Origin: Tepidiforma flava
GTDB taxonomy: Bacteria; Chloroflexota; Dehalococcoidia; Tepidiformales; Tepidiformaceae
DNA: 64,000 nucleotides
Assembly (NCBI RefSeq): GCF_027594505.1
Contig: NZ_CP115149.1
Coordinates: forward strand, 1,696,506 to 1,760,505
Direction of reading: 5' to 3'
The notes below the pieces were generated by a model, which did not search any database, had not been told where the DNA came from, and saw only the letters and a program-made list of their open reading frames with translations. The translations under genes and the position numbers were made by a program. Position 1 is the first letter of the stretch. Every line of letters begins with the position of its first letter. Shown piece by piece: positions 8,162 through 16,969 of this stretch.

Positions 8162-9493
8162 TCAGCCCGGCGTCCTGAGCGCCGTGCCCTCGCCCAGCCG
8201 GATCACCACGTCGAACCCGGGCGGCTCGCTGCCGTCCGGGTTCTGCATCCTCAGGTCGAACAGCCCCGCCAGCTTCCCCGCCGTGTACGGCTTCCCGGTC
8301 ACGTCATAAATCCCCGGCGCGCCCGTGCCATCGCCCGCGACCACCGTCACCCACGCCGGCGGGATGCCGTACGTCTCGAGATGTGCGACCGCCGCCATCC
8401 CCGCCGCCTGCCCGCCCGGCGGCACCACCAACGCCACCTTCGGCGCCTCGTCCCGCGCCTGCGGGTCGGCCAGGAACTCGTCGATGATCGCGTACATCTG
8501 GTCACGGTTCGGCAGCAGGATCAGCTGCCCGTCCTCCGAGACGCCGCCGTACATCGCCTTGCCGAGTGAGAACGTCTGGATGTTCCCGAGGTCGATGCTC
8601 CGCGCCATCAGCGCATACCCCGGGATGAGCGCATTGTCGATGTCCGTCCGGAACGCATCCCGGTATGCGCTCCACAGCTCCGGGATCCGCGTGATGTAGC
8701 CCAGGCTCACCGCCTTGTCCGCCACCGCCCGGATTACCAGCTGCTGCCGCTCGATCCGCTTCAGGTCGCCGTCCACCCGCACCCGCGAGTAGCCCAGCGC
8801 CTGCTTCCCGTCCATGTGCTGCCGCCCCGCCTGCACCGTGTTGTTCGGGAACACCTCCAGCACGTCCGTCCCGAAGTCCGAAATCGTCTCCGGCACCTCG
8901 ATGTCGATGCCCCCCAGCGCATCGATCAGCCGGACGAACCCTTCCCAGTCGATGACGACATAATGATGAATGGTGATGTTCAGGTTATGCTGCACCGCCG
9001 CCACCGCCGCCGCCGGCCCCCCGCCCGGGTACTTGTAGAACTGCCCGTACGAATACGCCGCGTTGATCTTGTTCTCCGCCCACACGCCCGGCGTATTGCC
9101 GTACGGGATCTCCGCCCAGTAGTCCCGCGGGATCGCCAGCAGCTCCAGCCGCCCCGCGTGCTTGTCGATGCTCGCCACGAACATCGTATCGCTCCGGTAG
9201 CTCCCGTCCTCCGGCTGCCCCGGCCGCTTGTCGATGCCCAGCACGAGGATGTTCAGCCGCGCGTCGGGCGTCCACGGTTTCGGGCCGGGCGCCGAAACCC
9301 CCGGGAGCGACACGTTCACCCCGATGTCCGTCCCCGGCACGAACGCCGGCACTGCCGGCACCGCGACTTCGTTCGCCGGGAACAGGTACTGGTCCACCCG
9401 CCCCAGCACGAAGACGGCAGCGTAGACCGCCACGCAGAACCCGATCACAATCCCGGCAACGGCGCCCCGGCGCCGCGTCACCAGCCTGCTCAA
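8162..9493 (-). CDS. LytR-CpsA-Psr (LCP) family cell-wall glycopolymer ligase
   Basis: LCP proteins transfer lipid-linked glycopolymers to the cell wall outside the membrane. The 443-residue protein has one N-terminal membrane anchor (about 10-30) and the LCP catalytic domain from about 75 to 240. That domain contains LGIDKRPG, YRSDTMFVASID and LAIPRDYWAEIP, with the usual Asp and Arg residues for pyrophosphate binding. After about residue 345 there is a LytR_C-type domain. The start is a TTG at 9493 preceded by GGAGG and a closer GGGGGA. It is divergent from nagA, which also concerns the cell wall. Confidence 0.9.
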   Translation of the reverse strand: MSRLVTRRRGAVAGIVIGFCVAVYAAVFVLGRVDQYLFPANEVAVPAVPAFVPGTDIGVNVSLPGVSAPGPKPWTPDARLNILVLGIDKRPGQPEDGSYRSDTMFVASIDKHAGRLELLAIPRDYWAEIPYGNTPGVWAENKINAAYSYGQFYKYPGGGPAAAVAAVQHNLNITIHHYVVIDWEGFVRLIDALGGIDIEVPETISDFGTDVLEVFPNNTVQAGRQHMDGKQALGYSRVRVDGDLKRIERQQLVIRAVADKAVSLGYITRIPELWSAYRDAFRTDIDNALIPGYALMARSIDLGNIQTFSLGKAMYGGVSEDGQLILLPNRDQMYAIIDEFLADPQARDEAPKVALVVPPGGQAAGMAAVAHLETYGIPPAWVTVVAGDGTGAPGIYDVTGKPYTAGKLAGLFDLRMQNPDGSEPPGFDVVIRLGEGTALRTPG

Positions 9494-9582
9494 TCCCCCG
9501 CCAGCCTCCAGGGAGGTTGCCCCTCACCTTCTCCGCCCCCTACCGCTCAGTCAAGTCAGCATCATCCCGGGGTAAAGCCGCC

Positions 9583-10734
9583 ATGTCCCTCCTCATCCGC
9601 AACGCCATTCTCGCCGACCCGGCGGGCCCCCATCGCGCCGATATCCTCTGCCGCGGCGGCCGCATCGTCGCCATCGGCCGCGACCTCGACGCGCCCGGCG
9701 CCGACCTCCTCGATGCCGACGGCCTCACCGCCGGGCCCGGCTTCATCGACGTCCACGTCCACGGCGGCGGCGGCCATTCCTTCTTCACCGACGCCCCGGA
9801 AGCCGTGCGCGCCTACGCCGCATGGGCGCCTGCCCGCGGCGTCACTGCCTTCCTCGTCTCCACCGCGGCCCCCTCCCACGCCGCCCTCGCCGCCCGGCTC
9901 GCGGCCCTTTTGCCCGGCTTCGAAACCCCGCCCGGCGCAGCCGAGCCCCTCGGCTACCACCTCGAAGGCCCCTGGCTCAGCCCGGCCCGCCGGGGCGCCT
10001 TCCCCCCCGATTACCTCCGCCGGCCCTCCATCGCCGAATTCGAAGCCCTCCACGCCGCCGCCGCCGGCCGCATCCGCCAGGTCACCATCGCCCCCGAGCT
10101 TCCCGGCGCGCTCCCCCTCATCCACACCATCGCCCGCCTCGGCGCCATCCCGGCCATGGGCCATACCGACGCCACCATCACCGAGTGCCGCCAGGGCTTC
10201 GAAGCCGGCATCCGCCACGTCACCCACCTCTTCAACGCCATGCGCCCCTTCCACCAGCGCGAAGGCGGCCCCATCGTCGCCGCCCTCGAAGAGCCCTCCG
10301 CCACCTGCGAGCTCATCTTCGACGGCGCTCACGTCGAGCCCGACGTCCTCCGTCTCGCGTGGCGCCTCCTCGGCCCGCACCGCACCGTCATGGTCACCGA
10401 CAACCTCCACCTCGCCGGAACCGCCGCCCCCGGCGACCAGTTCGCCGGCGAGCGCATCATCGTCCGCGGCGCCCGCGCCCAGCGCCCCGACGGCACCATC
10501 GTCGGCAGCGTCGCCACCTTCGATGTGCATCTCCGCAACGCCGTCGATTACCTCGGCATCGACCTCCCGACCGCCTTCCGCCTCGCCAGCACCAACCCCG
10601 CCCGCATCGCCGGCGCCGGGGACCGCAAAGGCCAGCTCGAACCCGGCTTCGATGCCGACATCGTCCTGCTCGACCGCGACCTCGCCGTCGCGGCGACGGT
10701 CTGCCGCGGCGTCATCGCCTACCGCCGCGGCTGA
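9583..10734 (+). CDS. nagA: N-acetylglucosamine-6-phosphate deacetylase
   Basis: Amidohydrolase that removes the acetyl group from GlcNAc-6-phosphate during amino-sugar recycling. Metal and substrate motifs appear in order: HVHGGGG after a GPGFIDV lead, HLEGPWLSPARRGAF, GHTDATITE, THLFNAM and MVTDN, where the Asp is the expected catalytic base. The start at 9583 (MSLLIRNA) is chosen because the amidohydrolase domain begins at once; the frame is open to 9517. The product is 383 residues, normal for the family. It ends 16 bp inside the convergent hydrolase gene. No nagB or PTS gene is adjacent. Confidence 0.92.
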   Translation: MSLLIRNAILADPAGPHRADILCRGGRIVAIGRDLDAPGADLLDADGLTAGPGFIDVHVHGGGGHSFFTDAPEAVRAYAAWAPARGVTAFLVSTAAPSHAALAARLAALLPGFETPPGAAEPLGYHLEGPWLSPARRGAFPPDYLRRPSIAEFEALHAAAAGRIRQVTIAPELPGALPLIHTIARLGAIPAMGHTDATITECRQGFEAGIRHVTHLFNAMRPFHQREGGPIVAALEEPSATCELIFDGAHVEPDVLRLAWRLLGPHRTVMVTDNLHLAGTAAPGDQFAGERIIVRGARAQRPDGTIVGSVATFDVHLRNAVDYLGIDLPTAFRLASTNPARIAGAGDRKGQLEPGFDADIVLLDRDLAVAATVCRGVIAYRRG

Positions 10735-11669
10735 GCGCCCGCCCCGGCCCGCAAAAACGGCAGCACTGCGCGCAGGAACGCATCCGGCCGCTCCTCCGCC
10801 AGCAGGTGCCCTGCCCGTTCGATGACCACCGCATCCTGAGCCCCCGGCAGGCTCGCGGCGAGCGCCTCTGCCCGCGCCGGCGGCACCACCACGTCCTGCG
10901 CCCCCGTGACCACCAGCGCCGGGGCCGCCACCCCCGCAAGGTCGACCAGCGGCTCCTGCTCGTGCTCGCGCGCCATCTCGCCCACCGCCCGCACCGTGCC
11001 CGGGATGAGCAGCGGGTCGATGTACCCCCGCACCACCTCGTCCGTCACGAACGCCGGGTCTGCGACCATCTGCCGCAGCCCGCGCCGGCCGAGCGCATAC
11101 ATCACCGTCGGCGAGGTCGCCGCCAGCCCGATGAGCCCGAAAACAGCCCGGCTCGCCCGCCTCCGGCGGCGGATGTCGAGGTCCTCTCCCGCGCTAACGG
11201 AGCCCACGAGCAGCAGCCGCTCCGCCCGTTCCGGCGCCCGGGCCGCCAGCCGCTGAACCACCGCGCCGCCCATCGAATGCCCCGCGAACGCCGCCCGCTC
11301 GATGCCCAGCAGGTCGAGCAGCGCCAGCAGCCGCGCCGCGTGCCGCTCATGCCCGTAGCCGATGCCCCGGCGCCGGTCGCTCAGCCCGAAGCCCGGCAGG
11401 TCGACCGCGATGACCCGGAACTCCTTCGCCAGCTCCGGCACCGCGGCCCGCCAGCTGAACGTGCTCCCGGCGAAGCCGTGCACGAGCACCAGCGCCGGCC
11501 CGCTCCCCTCGTCGAGGTAGTGCAGCCGCGCCCCATCCACCTCCCGCACGAACCCGCGCGGCGCAGGCGGCCGCCACCGCCGCCGGTCGGCCGCCGCCAG
11601 CCCCGCCAGCGCTCCCCCGCCGGCCGCCCCGGCCAGCAGCGCCCGGCCGAACAGCCGCCGCGCCCTCAT
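10719..11669 (-). CDS. Alpha/beta hydrolase
   Basis: A 316-residue alpha/beta hydrolase with an N-terminal Arg pair and a hydrophobic Ala/Gly-rich stretch that may be a Tat-like or membrane-anchor signal. The oxyanion segment is HGFAGSTFSW, the nucleophile elbow is GHSMGG, and the late Asp and His lie in VTGAQDVV and ERAGHLL. The start at 11669 gives a 4-bp overlap with the stop of the upstream gene. It resembles meta-cleavage-product or epoxide hydrolase relatives, but the substrate is not predictable. Confidence 0.87.
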   Translation of the reverse strand: MRARRLFGRALLAGAAGGGALAGLAAADRRRWRPPAPRGFVREVDGARLHYLDEGSGPALVLVHGFAGSTFSWRAAVPELAKEFRVIAVDLPGFGLSDRRRGIGYGHERHAARLLALLDLLGIERAAFAGHSMGGAVVQRLAARAPERAERLLLVGSVSAGEDLDIRRRRRASRAVFGLIGLAATSPTVMYALGRRGLRQMVADPAFVTDEVVRGYIDPLLIPGTVRAVGEMAREHEQEPLVDLAGVAAPALVVTGAQDVVVPPARAEALAASLPGAQDAVVIERAGHLLAEERPDAFLRAVLPFLRAGAGAQPRR

Positions 11670-12397
11670 GCCCGAGCCCCCGCCAGCAGCCGCCGCAGCT
11701 CCCGCAGGCTCGCCGCCATCCGCGGCCCGTACCACCAGAGCAGCTTTCCATCCACCAGCCGCGCCGGCGCGATGCTCGCAAACTCCGCCGCGTGCTCCTC
11801 CCGGAACCGATACGGCTCATCCGGCAGCAGCACCAGCTCCGGCCGCAGCGCGGCGACCTCCTCCAGCGTCACCTGCGGGTACCGCTCCCGCCCGGCGAGC
11901 ACGTTCACCGCGCCTGCCGCCTCCAGCATCGAACTCCCGTACGTCCTGCCGCCCAGCCCGAGCAGCGGTGTCCGCCAGATCGGCACGAAGACCCGCACCG
12001 GCCCCACGGGCAGCGGCTCCGCCAGCACCTCCCGCACCCCGGCCGCCAGCGCCGCCGCCTCCGCCTCGCGGCCGAGCGCCCGCCCGATTTCCGCGATCGC
12101 CGCCAGCGCCTCCTCCACCGAATCGATCACAGTGACCATCACACGCAGGCCGCAGGCCTCGAGCGCTTCGACGTCCTCCCGCCGGTTCTCCTCCCGGTTC
12201 GCAATCACGAGGTCTGGCCGCAGCGCTGCAATCGCCGCGACATCCGGGTCCTTCGTTCCCCCGAACGCCGGCACCCGCGCCGCCATCTCCGGCGGTTCCG
12301 TGCAGAACCGGGTCCGCCCCGCGAGCGCTCCCGGCTCCAGCGCCCAGGCCAGCTCCGTCAGGCTCGGTACGAGGCTCACCACGCGCATCCCCGCCAT
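11666..12397 (-). CDS. BtuF/TroA-like metal-chelate binding protein without signal peptide
   Basis: The 243-residue protein matches the helical-backbone metal receptor fold of cobalamin and siderophore-binding proteins: VVSLVPSLTELAWAL at the start, LRPDLVIANREEN in the middle, then LRPELVLLPDEPY, with a long connecting helix. Ordinary BtuF is exported and works with an ABC permease. This one starts directly with the mature domain (M-A-G-M-R-V-V) and has no signal or lipobox, so it is probably cytoplasmic. No transporter genes are next to it. It overlaps the downstream hydrolase by 4 bp. Confidence 0.8.
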   Translation of the reverse strand: MAGMRVVSLVPSLTELAWALEPGALAGRTRFCTEPPEMAARVPAFGGTKDPDVAAIAALRPDLVIANREENRREDVEALEACGLRVMVTVIDSVEEALAAIAEIGRALGREAEAAALAAGVREVLAEPLPVGPVRVFVPIWRTPLLGLGGRTYGSSMLEAAGAVNVLAGRERYPQVTLEEVAALRPELVLLPDEPYRFREEHAAEFASIAPARLVDGKLLWWYGPRMAASLRELRRLLAGARA

Positions 12398-12477
12398 TAT
12401 CGCCCAGCGGCAGACGCCGCGGAGGGGGCCAGCCCACGCCAGCCCCCTCCCGGGTCACGGTGCCGCCGCGTTGTCGC

Positions 12478-13587
12478 TCAGCTCGTCGGCGGCGCGCCCA
12501 GCGTGACCTCCGCGCTCATCTTCTTCCCGTCGCGGTAGAACTCTACCGTCACCTTCTGGCCCGCCTGGTTCTTGATGAGCGCCACGGCGAGGTCCGCCTC
12601 GTTGTTCACGTCGATGCCCCCGATCTTCACGATGACGTCCTGCGCCTGCAGCCCGGCCTGCGCCACCGGCCCGCCGGGCACCACTGTCCGGATGACGACG
12701 CCGCCCTCGTTCTCCGGGATGCCCAGCTGCCGCGCCACCGCCGGCCGCAGCGCCTCGAATCCCTGGATGCCGAGGTAGCCGCGGTTGACCCGGCCCTGCG
12801 CCTTCAGCTGCTCATAAATCGCCTTCACGATGTCCGAACCCACCGCGAACCCGATGCCCGGCGCCTGCTCGCCCGTCGTCGGGTCCGGCGCAATCGCCGT
12901 GTTCACCCCCACGACCTTCCCCGTCAGGTCCAGCAGCGGCCCGCCGCTGTTCCCGTGGTTGATCGCCGCGTCCGTCTGCACCGAACCGAAGATTGCCGCG
13001 TTCGTCCCTTCGTTGATGACCCGGTTCTTCTGGCTGATGATGCCCCGCGTCACGCTGAAGCTGCCGCCTTCGCCGCCCTGCAGATCCAGCGCGAACCCCA
13101 TCGCCACCACGTCCTGCCCCACCTGCACGTCCGCGAGGTTCGCGAACTGCAGCGCCTTCAGCCCGCTTGCATCGATCTTCAGCAGCGCGATATCCGCCCG
13201 CGTATCGGCCCCGACCACGCGCGCCGGGTACTGGGCCCCGTCGCTCGTCGTCACCGTGATCGTGCTCGCCAGCCGCCCCGTCGACCCCGTCACCACGTGC
13301 GCGTTCGTGATGATGTAGCCGTCCGGGTCGACCACGAAGCCCGACCCCACGCCCGAATTCGTCTGGATCCGCACGATCGCCGGCTCCGCATACTGCACCA
13401 GCTCCGCCGTCGTCATCTGGCCCGCCGGCAGCGACGTCGGCTGCGACCGCGTCACCGTCGCCGTCGCCGCCGACCCGTTCCCCGCCGTCGCGGCCTGCTG
13501 GCCCGCCGGCGTCGCGTCCGAACAGGCCGCCCCGCCGAGCAGCGCGAGTCCTGCCACCCCCGCCGCCAGCACCATCTTCACGTTCAT
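12478..13587 (-). CDS. HtrA/DegP-like S1C serine protease lipoprotein with PDZ domain
   Basis: Envelope quality-control protease. The start at 13587 gives a 22-residue signal with lipobox GGAAC (Cys22); the upstream open frame is not used, and GGGGTG lies about nine bases before the ATG. The trypsin-like domain carries His97 (TNAHVV), Asp132 (RADIALLK) and Ser214 (GNSGGPLL). One PDZ domain fills about residues 275-365. The total of 369 residues suits a DegS/HhoA-type member. It is transcribed away from the ECF sigma gene across a 152-bp gap containing a 12-bp palindrome, suggesting an envelope stress link. Confidence 0.93.
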   Translation of the reverse strand: MNVKMVLAAGVAGLALLGGAACSDATPAGQQAATAGNGSAATATVTRSQPTSLPAGQMTTAELVQYAEPAIVRIQTNSGVGSGFVVDPDGYIITNAHVVTGSTGRLASTITVTTSDGAQYPARVVGADTRADIALLKIDASGLKALQFANLADVQVGQDVVAMGFALDLQGGEGGSFSVTRGIISQKNRVINEGTNAAIFGSVQTDAAINHGNSGGPLLDLTGKVVGVNTAIAPDPTTGEQAPGIGFAVGSDIVKAIYEQLKAQGRVNRGYLGIQGFEALRPAVARQLGIPENEGGVVIRTVVPGGPVAQAGLQAQDVIVKIGGIDVNNEADLAVALIKNQAGQKVTVEFYRDGKKMSAEVTLGAPPTS

Positions 13588-13651
13588 CCGAGTCACCCCA
13601 CAGGTACTGTCACCAGTCTCCCCGCCGTCCCCGGAGCCCACGGTAAAGATC

Positions 13652-13663
13652 AAAGGGCCCTTT
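13652..13663. promoter_or_regulatory. 12-bp perfect palindrome between htrA-like and sigma genes
   Basis: AAAGGGCCCTTT, a perfect palindrome in an unusually A/T-containing patch of a very GC-rich intergenic region between two divergent genes. It is well placed as an operator for either promoter. No protein can be assigned to it from sequence. Confidence 0.4.
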
Positions 13664-13739
13664 CGATTGCACTGGTTAAGCTCCTCGCCCCCATCACGCA
13701 ACCGTGTATCATCCCTCCCCGAAGGGACATCGCCCCGCG

Positions 13740-14399
13740 ATGGATGGGAATCCAACCCCCGCCGGTATACGTAACTTCGATCGAGCCGTCGAATTCCCGC
13801 GCCCCGCTGGCGCCGAACTCGCCGGCCGCACCGAATGGACCGACGAGGCCCTCATGCTCGCCATCCTCGAACGCGACCAGCACGCCTTCGCCGTCCTCTA
13901 CGACCGCTACGTCGACCTCGTCTACTCCGCCGCGTACCGCATCCTCGGCGACGCCGGCCTCGCCGAAGACACCGTGCAGGACGTCTTCGTCCGCCTCTGG
14001 CGCCGCCCCGAAACCTTCATCGCCGAGCGCGGCCGCTTCATCAGCTGGCTCATGAGCGTCACCCGCCACCGCGCGCTCGATGAGCTCCGCGCCCGCGGCC
14101 GCCGCTGGAAGCGCGAAGGCGGCCCCCTCGGCGACCCCGTCGAATCCGCCGAACCCGTCTTCCACCCCGGCGACCCCGACCCCTCCGCCTCCGCTGAGCT
14201 CGCCGAAGAGCGCGCCGCCGTCCGCCGCGCCCTCGAATCCCTCCCCGCCGACCAGCGCCGCGCGCTCGAACTCGCCTACTTCGGCGGCCTCACCCAGCAG
14301 GAGATCGCGGCCTACCTCCACGAGCCGCTCGGCACCATCAAGACGCGCATCCGCCTCGGCATGCAGAAGCTCCGCCGCGGCCTCGAACGCCATCGCTAG
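13740..14399 (+). CDS. ECF-type RNA polymerase sigma factor
   Basis: A 219-residue extracytoplasmic-function sigma factor. Region 2 spans about 50-117 (FAVLYDRYVDLVYS, then AEDTVQDVFVRLWRRP and the -10 recognition helix). Region 4 spans about 160-212 with a helix-turn-helix in LTQQEIAAYLHEPLGTIKTR. I place the start at the ATG at 13740 behind GAAGGGA; an in-frame GTG at 13704 lacks an RBS. The anti-sigma gene follows 14 bp later, the standard arrangement in which the membrane partner holds the sigma factor inactive. Confidence 0.93.
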   Translation: MDGNPTPAGIRNFDRAVEFPRPAGAELAGRTEWTDEALMLAILERDQHAFAVLYDRYVDLVYSAAYRILGDAGLAEDTVQDVFVRLWRRPETFIAERGRFISWLMSVTRHRALDELRARGRRWKREGGPLGDPVESAEPVFHPGDPDPSASAELAEERAAVRRALESLPADQRRALELAYFGGLTQQEIAAYLHEPLGTIKTRIRLGMQKLRRGLERHR

Positions 14400-14413
14400 A
14401 GCGCCCCCCATGC

Positions 14414-15271
14414 TTGGCGAACATCTCACCCGAGGAACAGGCAGACGAATACGCCATCGGCTCCCTCGAACCGGAGCTCGAGCGCGCCATCGCCCTCCAC
14501 CTCGCCGAGTGTCCCGCCTGCCGCGACATCGTCCGCGACGCCGAGCGGCTCGCTGCCCTCCTCGCCGTCAGCCAGCCTGTCCGCCGCGCCTCCCCCCGCC
14601 TCCGCCAGCGCGTCCTCACCGCCGCCGGCATCCGCAAGCCCGGCCCCGCCTGGCGCGCCTTCACCATCGGCCGGGCCGCCGCCGGCCTCGCCGCTATCAT
14701 CGTCGCCGCCGGCGCCTTCTCCGGCATGCTCGGCCTCCGCACCCAGGTCAACGCCCTCCGCTCCCAGAACGCCGACCTCCAGCGCCAGATCGACGAGGCG
14801 CTCTCCCAGAAAGTCGCCCTCGCCGCCCTCACCCAGAAACTCGAAGACCAGGAAGCCGTCGCCGCCGAGCTCCGCGAAACCCTGAAGTCCGACTCCGAGC
14901 TCTTCATCGCGCTAATCTCGCCCAGCAGCCAGGTCGCCGCCGTCGTTTCCGTCGACCCTAGCCGCGGCTCCATCGGCCGCCTCGTCTGGGATGACGACCA
15001 GAAGCGCGTCTGGTTCGTCGCCAGCCAGCTCCGCCAGCTGCCCCCGGGCGAAACCTACCAGCTCTGGGTCAACTCCGGCGGCCGCTACTACTCCCTCGGC
15101 ACCTTCGCCCCCGATGATGCCGGCTTCGCCCGCTACGAAACCCGCCTCCCCGAAGGCATCACCAGCTACGACACCGCCGTCGTCACGATCGAACGCGCCG
15201 GCGGCAGCCCCGTGCGCGAAGGCCCCGCCGTCTTCTTCGTCACCGACCTCTCCCGCCTGACCCGCAACTGA
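14414..15271 (+). CDS. RskA-like transmembrane anti-sigma factor
   Basis: The 285-residue partner of the preceding sigma factor. The N-terminus has the zinc anti-sigma motif His29, Cys33 and Cys36 (HLAECPAC). A single membrane segment lies at about 86-108, followed by a coiled coil at about 110-150 (LRSQNADLQRQIDEAL). The C-terminal extracytoplasmic domain matches the anti-sigma-K (RskA) type, with LPPGETYQLWV and the closing beta strands. The start is a TTG, since no in-frame ATG lies near. Release probably needs proteolysis; the nearby HtrA-like protease is an attractive but unproven partner. Confidence 0.88.
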   Translation: MANISPEEQADEYAIGSLEPELERAIALHLAECPACRDIVRDAERLAALLAVSQPVRRASPRLRQRVLTAAGIRKPGPAWRAFTIGRAAAGLAAIIVAAGAFSGMLGLRTQVNALRSQNADLQRQIDEALSQKVALAALTQKLEDQEAVAAELRETLKSDSELFIALISPSSQVAAVVSVDPSRGSIGRLVWDDDQKRVWFVASQLRQLPPGETYQLWVNSGGRYYSLGTFAPDDAGFARYETRLPEGITSYDTAVVTIERAGGSPVREGPAVFFVTDLSRLTRN

Positions 15272-15285
15272 GCCGCCCGGCTCAG
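15268..15285. terminator. Stem-loop containing both convergent stop codons
   Basis: CTGAGCC and GGCTCAG pair around a GCCC loop. The TGA of the anti-sigma gene and the TGA of the DUF433 gene each lie in one arm. This is the same design as at 3172-3194. There is no T-run. Confidence 0.5.
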
Positions 15286-15548
15286 CCCGGCCCCGGCGCC
15301 ATCGGCCCCCGCCGCTGCATGTGCTTCCGGTCCCGCGCGTACTGCTGCGCCAGCCGGAACTGGATGACTGCCAGCACCGACTCCCGCGTCAGCTGCGGGT
15401 ACGTCGCCAGGATCGCCTCGACCTCCTCGCCGCGGTCCACCGCGTCCAGCACCTCCTGCGCCGCGATCCGCGTGCCCTTCACCACCGGCCGCCCGCCCAG
15501 CACGGCAGCGTCCGAAACCACATACTCCCGCCAGTCCAGCCTGCTCAT
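15282..15548 (-). CDS. DUF433 domain protein
   Basis: An 88-residue protein of the DUF433 type, a small winged or helix-turn-helix-like fold often found as an antitoxin-like or DNA-binding partner. Visible family features are the VVSDAAVLGGRPVVKGTRI start and the helix ending LTRESVLAVIQFR. No toxin gene (PIN or similar) is adjacent, so a toxin-antitoxin role is not supported here. Its ATG overlaps the upstream DUF2007-like stop by 4 bp, placing it last in the dapA operon. Confidence 0.82.
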   Translation of the reverse strand: MSRLDWREYVVSDAAVLGGRPVVKGTRIAAQEVLDAVDRGEEVEAILATYPQLTRESVLAVIQFRLAQQYARDRKHMQRRGPMAPGPG

Positions 15549-15907
15549 CCCGCAGCCTCCCGAAGCAAAAGTGCCAGGACGACGATGGCCAGCACCGCCA
15601 GCCCCAGCCCGGCAGCCTTCAGCGTCGCGCGCTGGTCCCGGGTCAGCAAGCCCCCCTCCTCCGGCTCCCCCCGCTCCAGGTTCGCGCCTTCGCCCGCATC
15701 CTCCAGCACCGCCTGCGCCGCCGCGAGCTGCTCCGCGCGCACGCGCACCAGCCACGTGCCGCCCAGCGGGAACGTCATCGCCCGGTAGGGCGTCTGCGAA
15801 CCCTCCACCAGCGCCTCGATGCCGGCAGCGCGCAGGAGTCCGGCGGTCAGCTCCGCATCCACCTCCGTCGCCCCGCGCCAGGCCACTGCCCACGGCCCAC
15901 CGGACAA
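15545..15907 (-). CDS. DUF2007-like small protein with C-terminal membrane anchor
   Basis: The 120-residue protein starts at a TTG 13 bp after dapA. Residues about 5-70 resemble the DUF2007 ferredoxin-like fold: WAVAWRGATEVDAELTAGLL, then AGIEALVEGSQ and GTWLVRVRAEQ. A charged linker leads to one membrane segment at about 98-116, close to the C-terminus, so the domain faces the cytoplasm. The function of this fold is not established. It is coupled by overlap to the DUF433 gene. Confidence 0.75.
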   Translation of the reverse strand: MSGGPWAVAWRGATEVDAELTAGLLRAAGIEALVEGSQTPYRAMTFPLGGTWLVRVRAEQLAAAQAVLEDAGEGANLERGEPEEGGLLTRDQRATLKAAGLGLAVLAIVVLALLLREAAG

Positions 15908-15919
15908 CGCCGTCCCGCC

Positions 15920-16810
15920 TCAGGCCGGCACCGGCACGTCCAGCCGGTGCCGCCGCAGCTCCGCCATCACCTTCGCGCCGGTCGCCTCGTCCGGTTCGAC
16001 CACCGGGAGCCGCGGCGCCCCGATGGCGAAGCCCAGCTGCCGCAGCACGTACCGGATCGTGCTCGGGCTCCCGTTGAGGAAGCAGGCATCCGTCACCCGG
16101 CAGAGCGCAAGGTGAATCGCCGCCGCCTCCTGCAGCCGCCCGGCCAGCACCGCCTCCAGCATCGCCCGCTGCTGCCGCGCCACGATGTGCGCCGTCACGC
16201 TGATCGCCCCCCACGCCCCCATGCACCACAGGTGGAAATTGTCGTTGTCGTTGCCGCTCCAGATTTTGAATCCCGGCGCCGCCTCCATCACCGCCGCCGT
16301 GTGCCGCAGGTCGCCGTTCGCCTCTTTGTTGCCGATGACGTTCGGCAGCTCCGCGCACCGCAAAATCGTCTCCACCGTCATCCCCGTCCCCACCCGGCCC
16401 GGCACGTTGTACAGGATGACCGGCAGGCTCGTGCTCTCGGCGATCGCCTTGAAGTGCCGGTAGATCCCCTCCTGCGACGGCTTCAGGTAGTACGGCACCA
16501 CGGCCAGGATGGCGTCCGCGCCGGCCCGCTCGGCCAGCTTCGCCAGGTGCACCGAATGGCGGGTGTCGTTCGTGCCGGCACCGGCCACCACCGTCGCTCC
16601 GCCCAGCTCCTGCTTCACCTCCGCCCAGAGCGCGTACTTCTCGTCATCGCTCAGGAGCGGCGCCTCTCCCGTCGTCCCCGTCACCACGACGCCGTCATTC
16701 CCGTTCTCCACCAGCAGGCGCGCCAGCCGCCGCGCCCCCGCGAGGTCCACCGCCCCATCCTCCCCGTACGGCGTCACCATCGCCGTCAGCAAACGTCCCG
16801 GTTCGGCCAT
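15920..16810 (-). CDS. dapA: 4-hydroxy-tetrahydrodipicolinate synthase (DapA family)
   Basis: Class I aldolase condensing pyruvate with aspartate semialdehyde in lysine and diaminopimelate synthesis. The 296-residue protein shows GTTGEAPLLSDDEK (substrate carboxylate site), YNVPGRVG with the catalytic Tyr, and the Schiff-base lysine in VIGNKEANGDL. The strong RBS AAGGAGGTGG precedes the ATG. Other members of this family act on sialic acid or keto-sugars, so DapA is the best but not the only choice; the canonical motifs favour it. First gene of a three-gene operon. Confidence 0.88.
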   Translation of the reverse strand: MAEPGRLLTAMVTPYGEDGAVDLAGARRLARLLVENGNDGVVVTGTTGEAPLLSDDEKYALWAEVKQELGGATVVAGAGTNDTRHSVHLAKLAERAGADAILAVVPYYLKPSQEGIYRHFKAIAESTSLPVILYNVPGRVGTGMTVETILRCAELPNVIGNKEANGDLRHTAAVMEAAPGFKIWSGNDNDNFHLWCMGAWGAISVTAHIVARQQRAMLEAVLAGRLQEAAAIHLALCRVTDACFLNGSPSTIRYVLRQLGFAIGAPRLPVVEPDEATGAKVMAELRRHRLDVPVPA

Positions 16811-16969
16811 CCTGCCACCTCCTTCGAGCGTCCCTCCATTCTACGCCCCCGCTGCGTCCCGGCCTCCCGTCACGGAGTTTCCCGCCGCTTCACCGGGAAT
16901 TTACCCGCCCGCGGTCGAACCGCAACGCACCGCCGTCGAACCTGAACATGCGCCCCACGGAGGAACCCG

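Noticed and set aside
15282-15907. DUF433 and DUF2007-like genes as a toxin-antitoxin pair
   Set aside because: The DUF2007-like partner has a membrane anchor and no toxin fold, and both are coupled to dapA.
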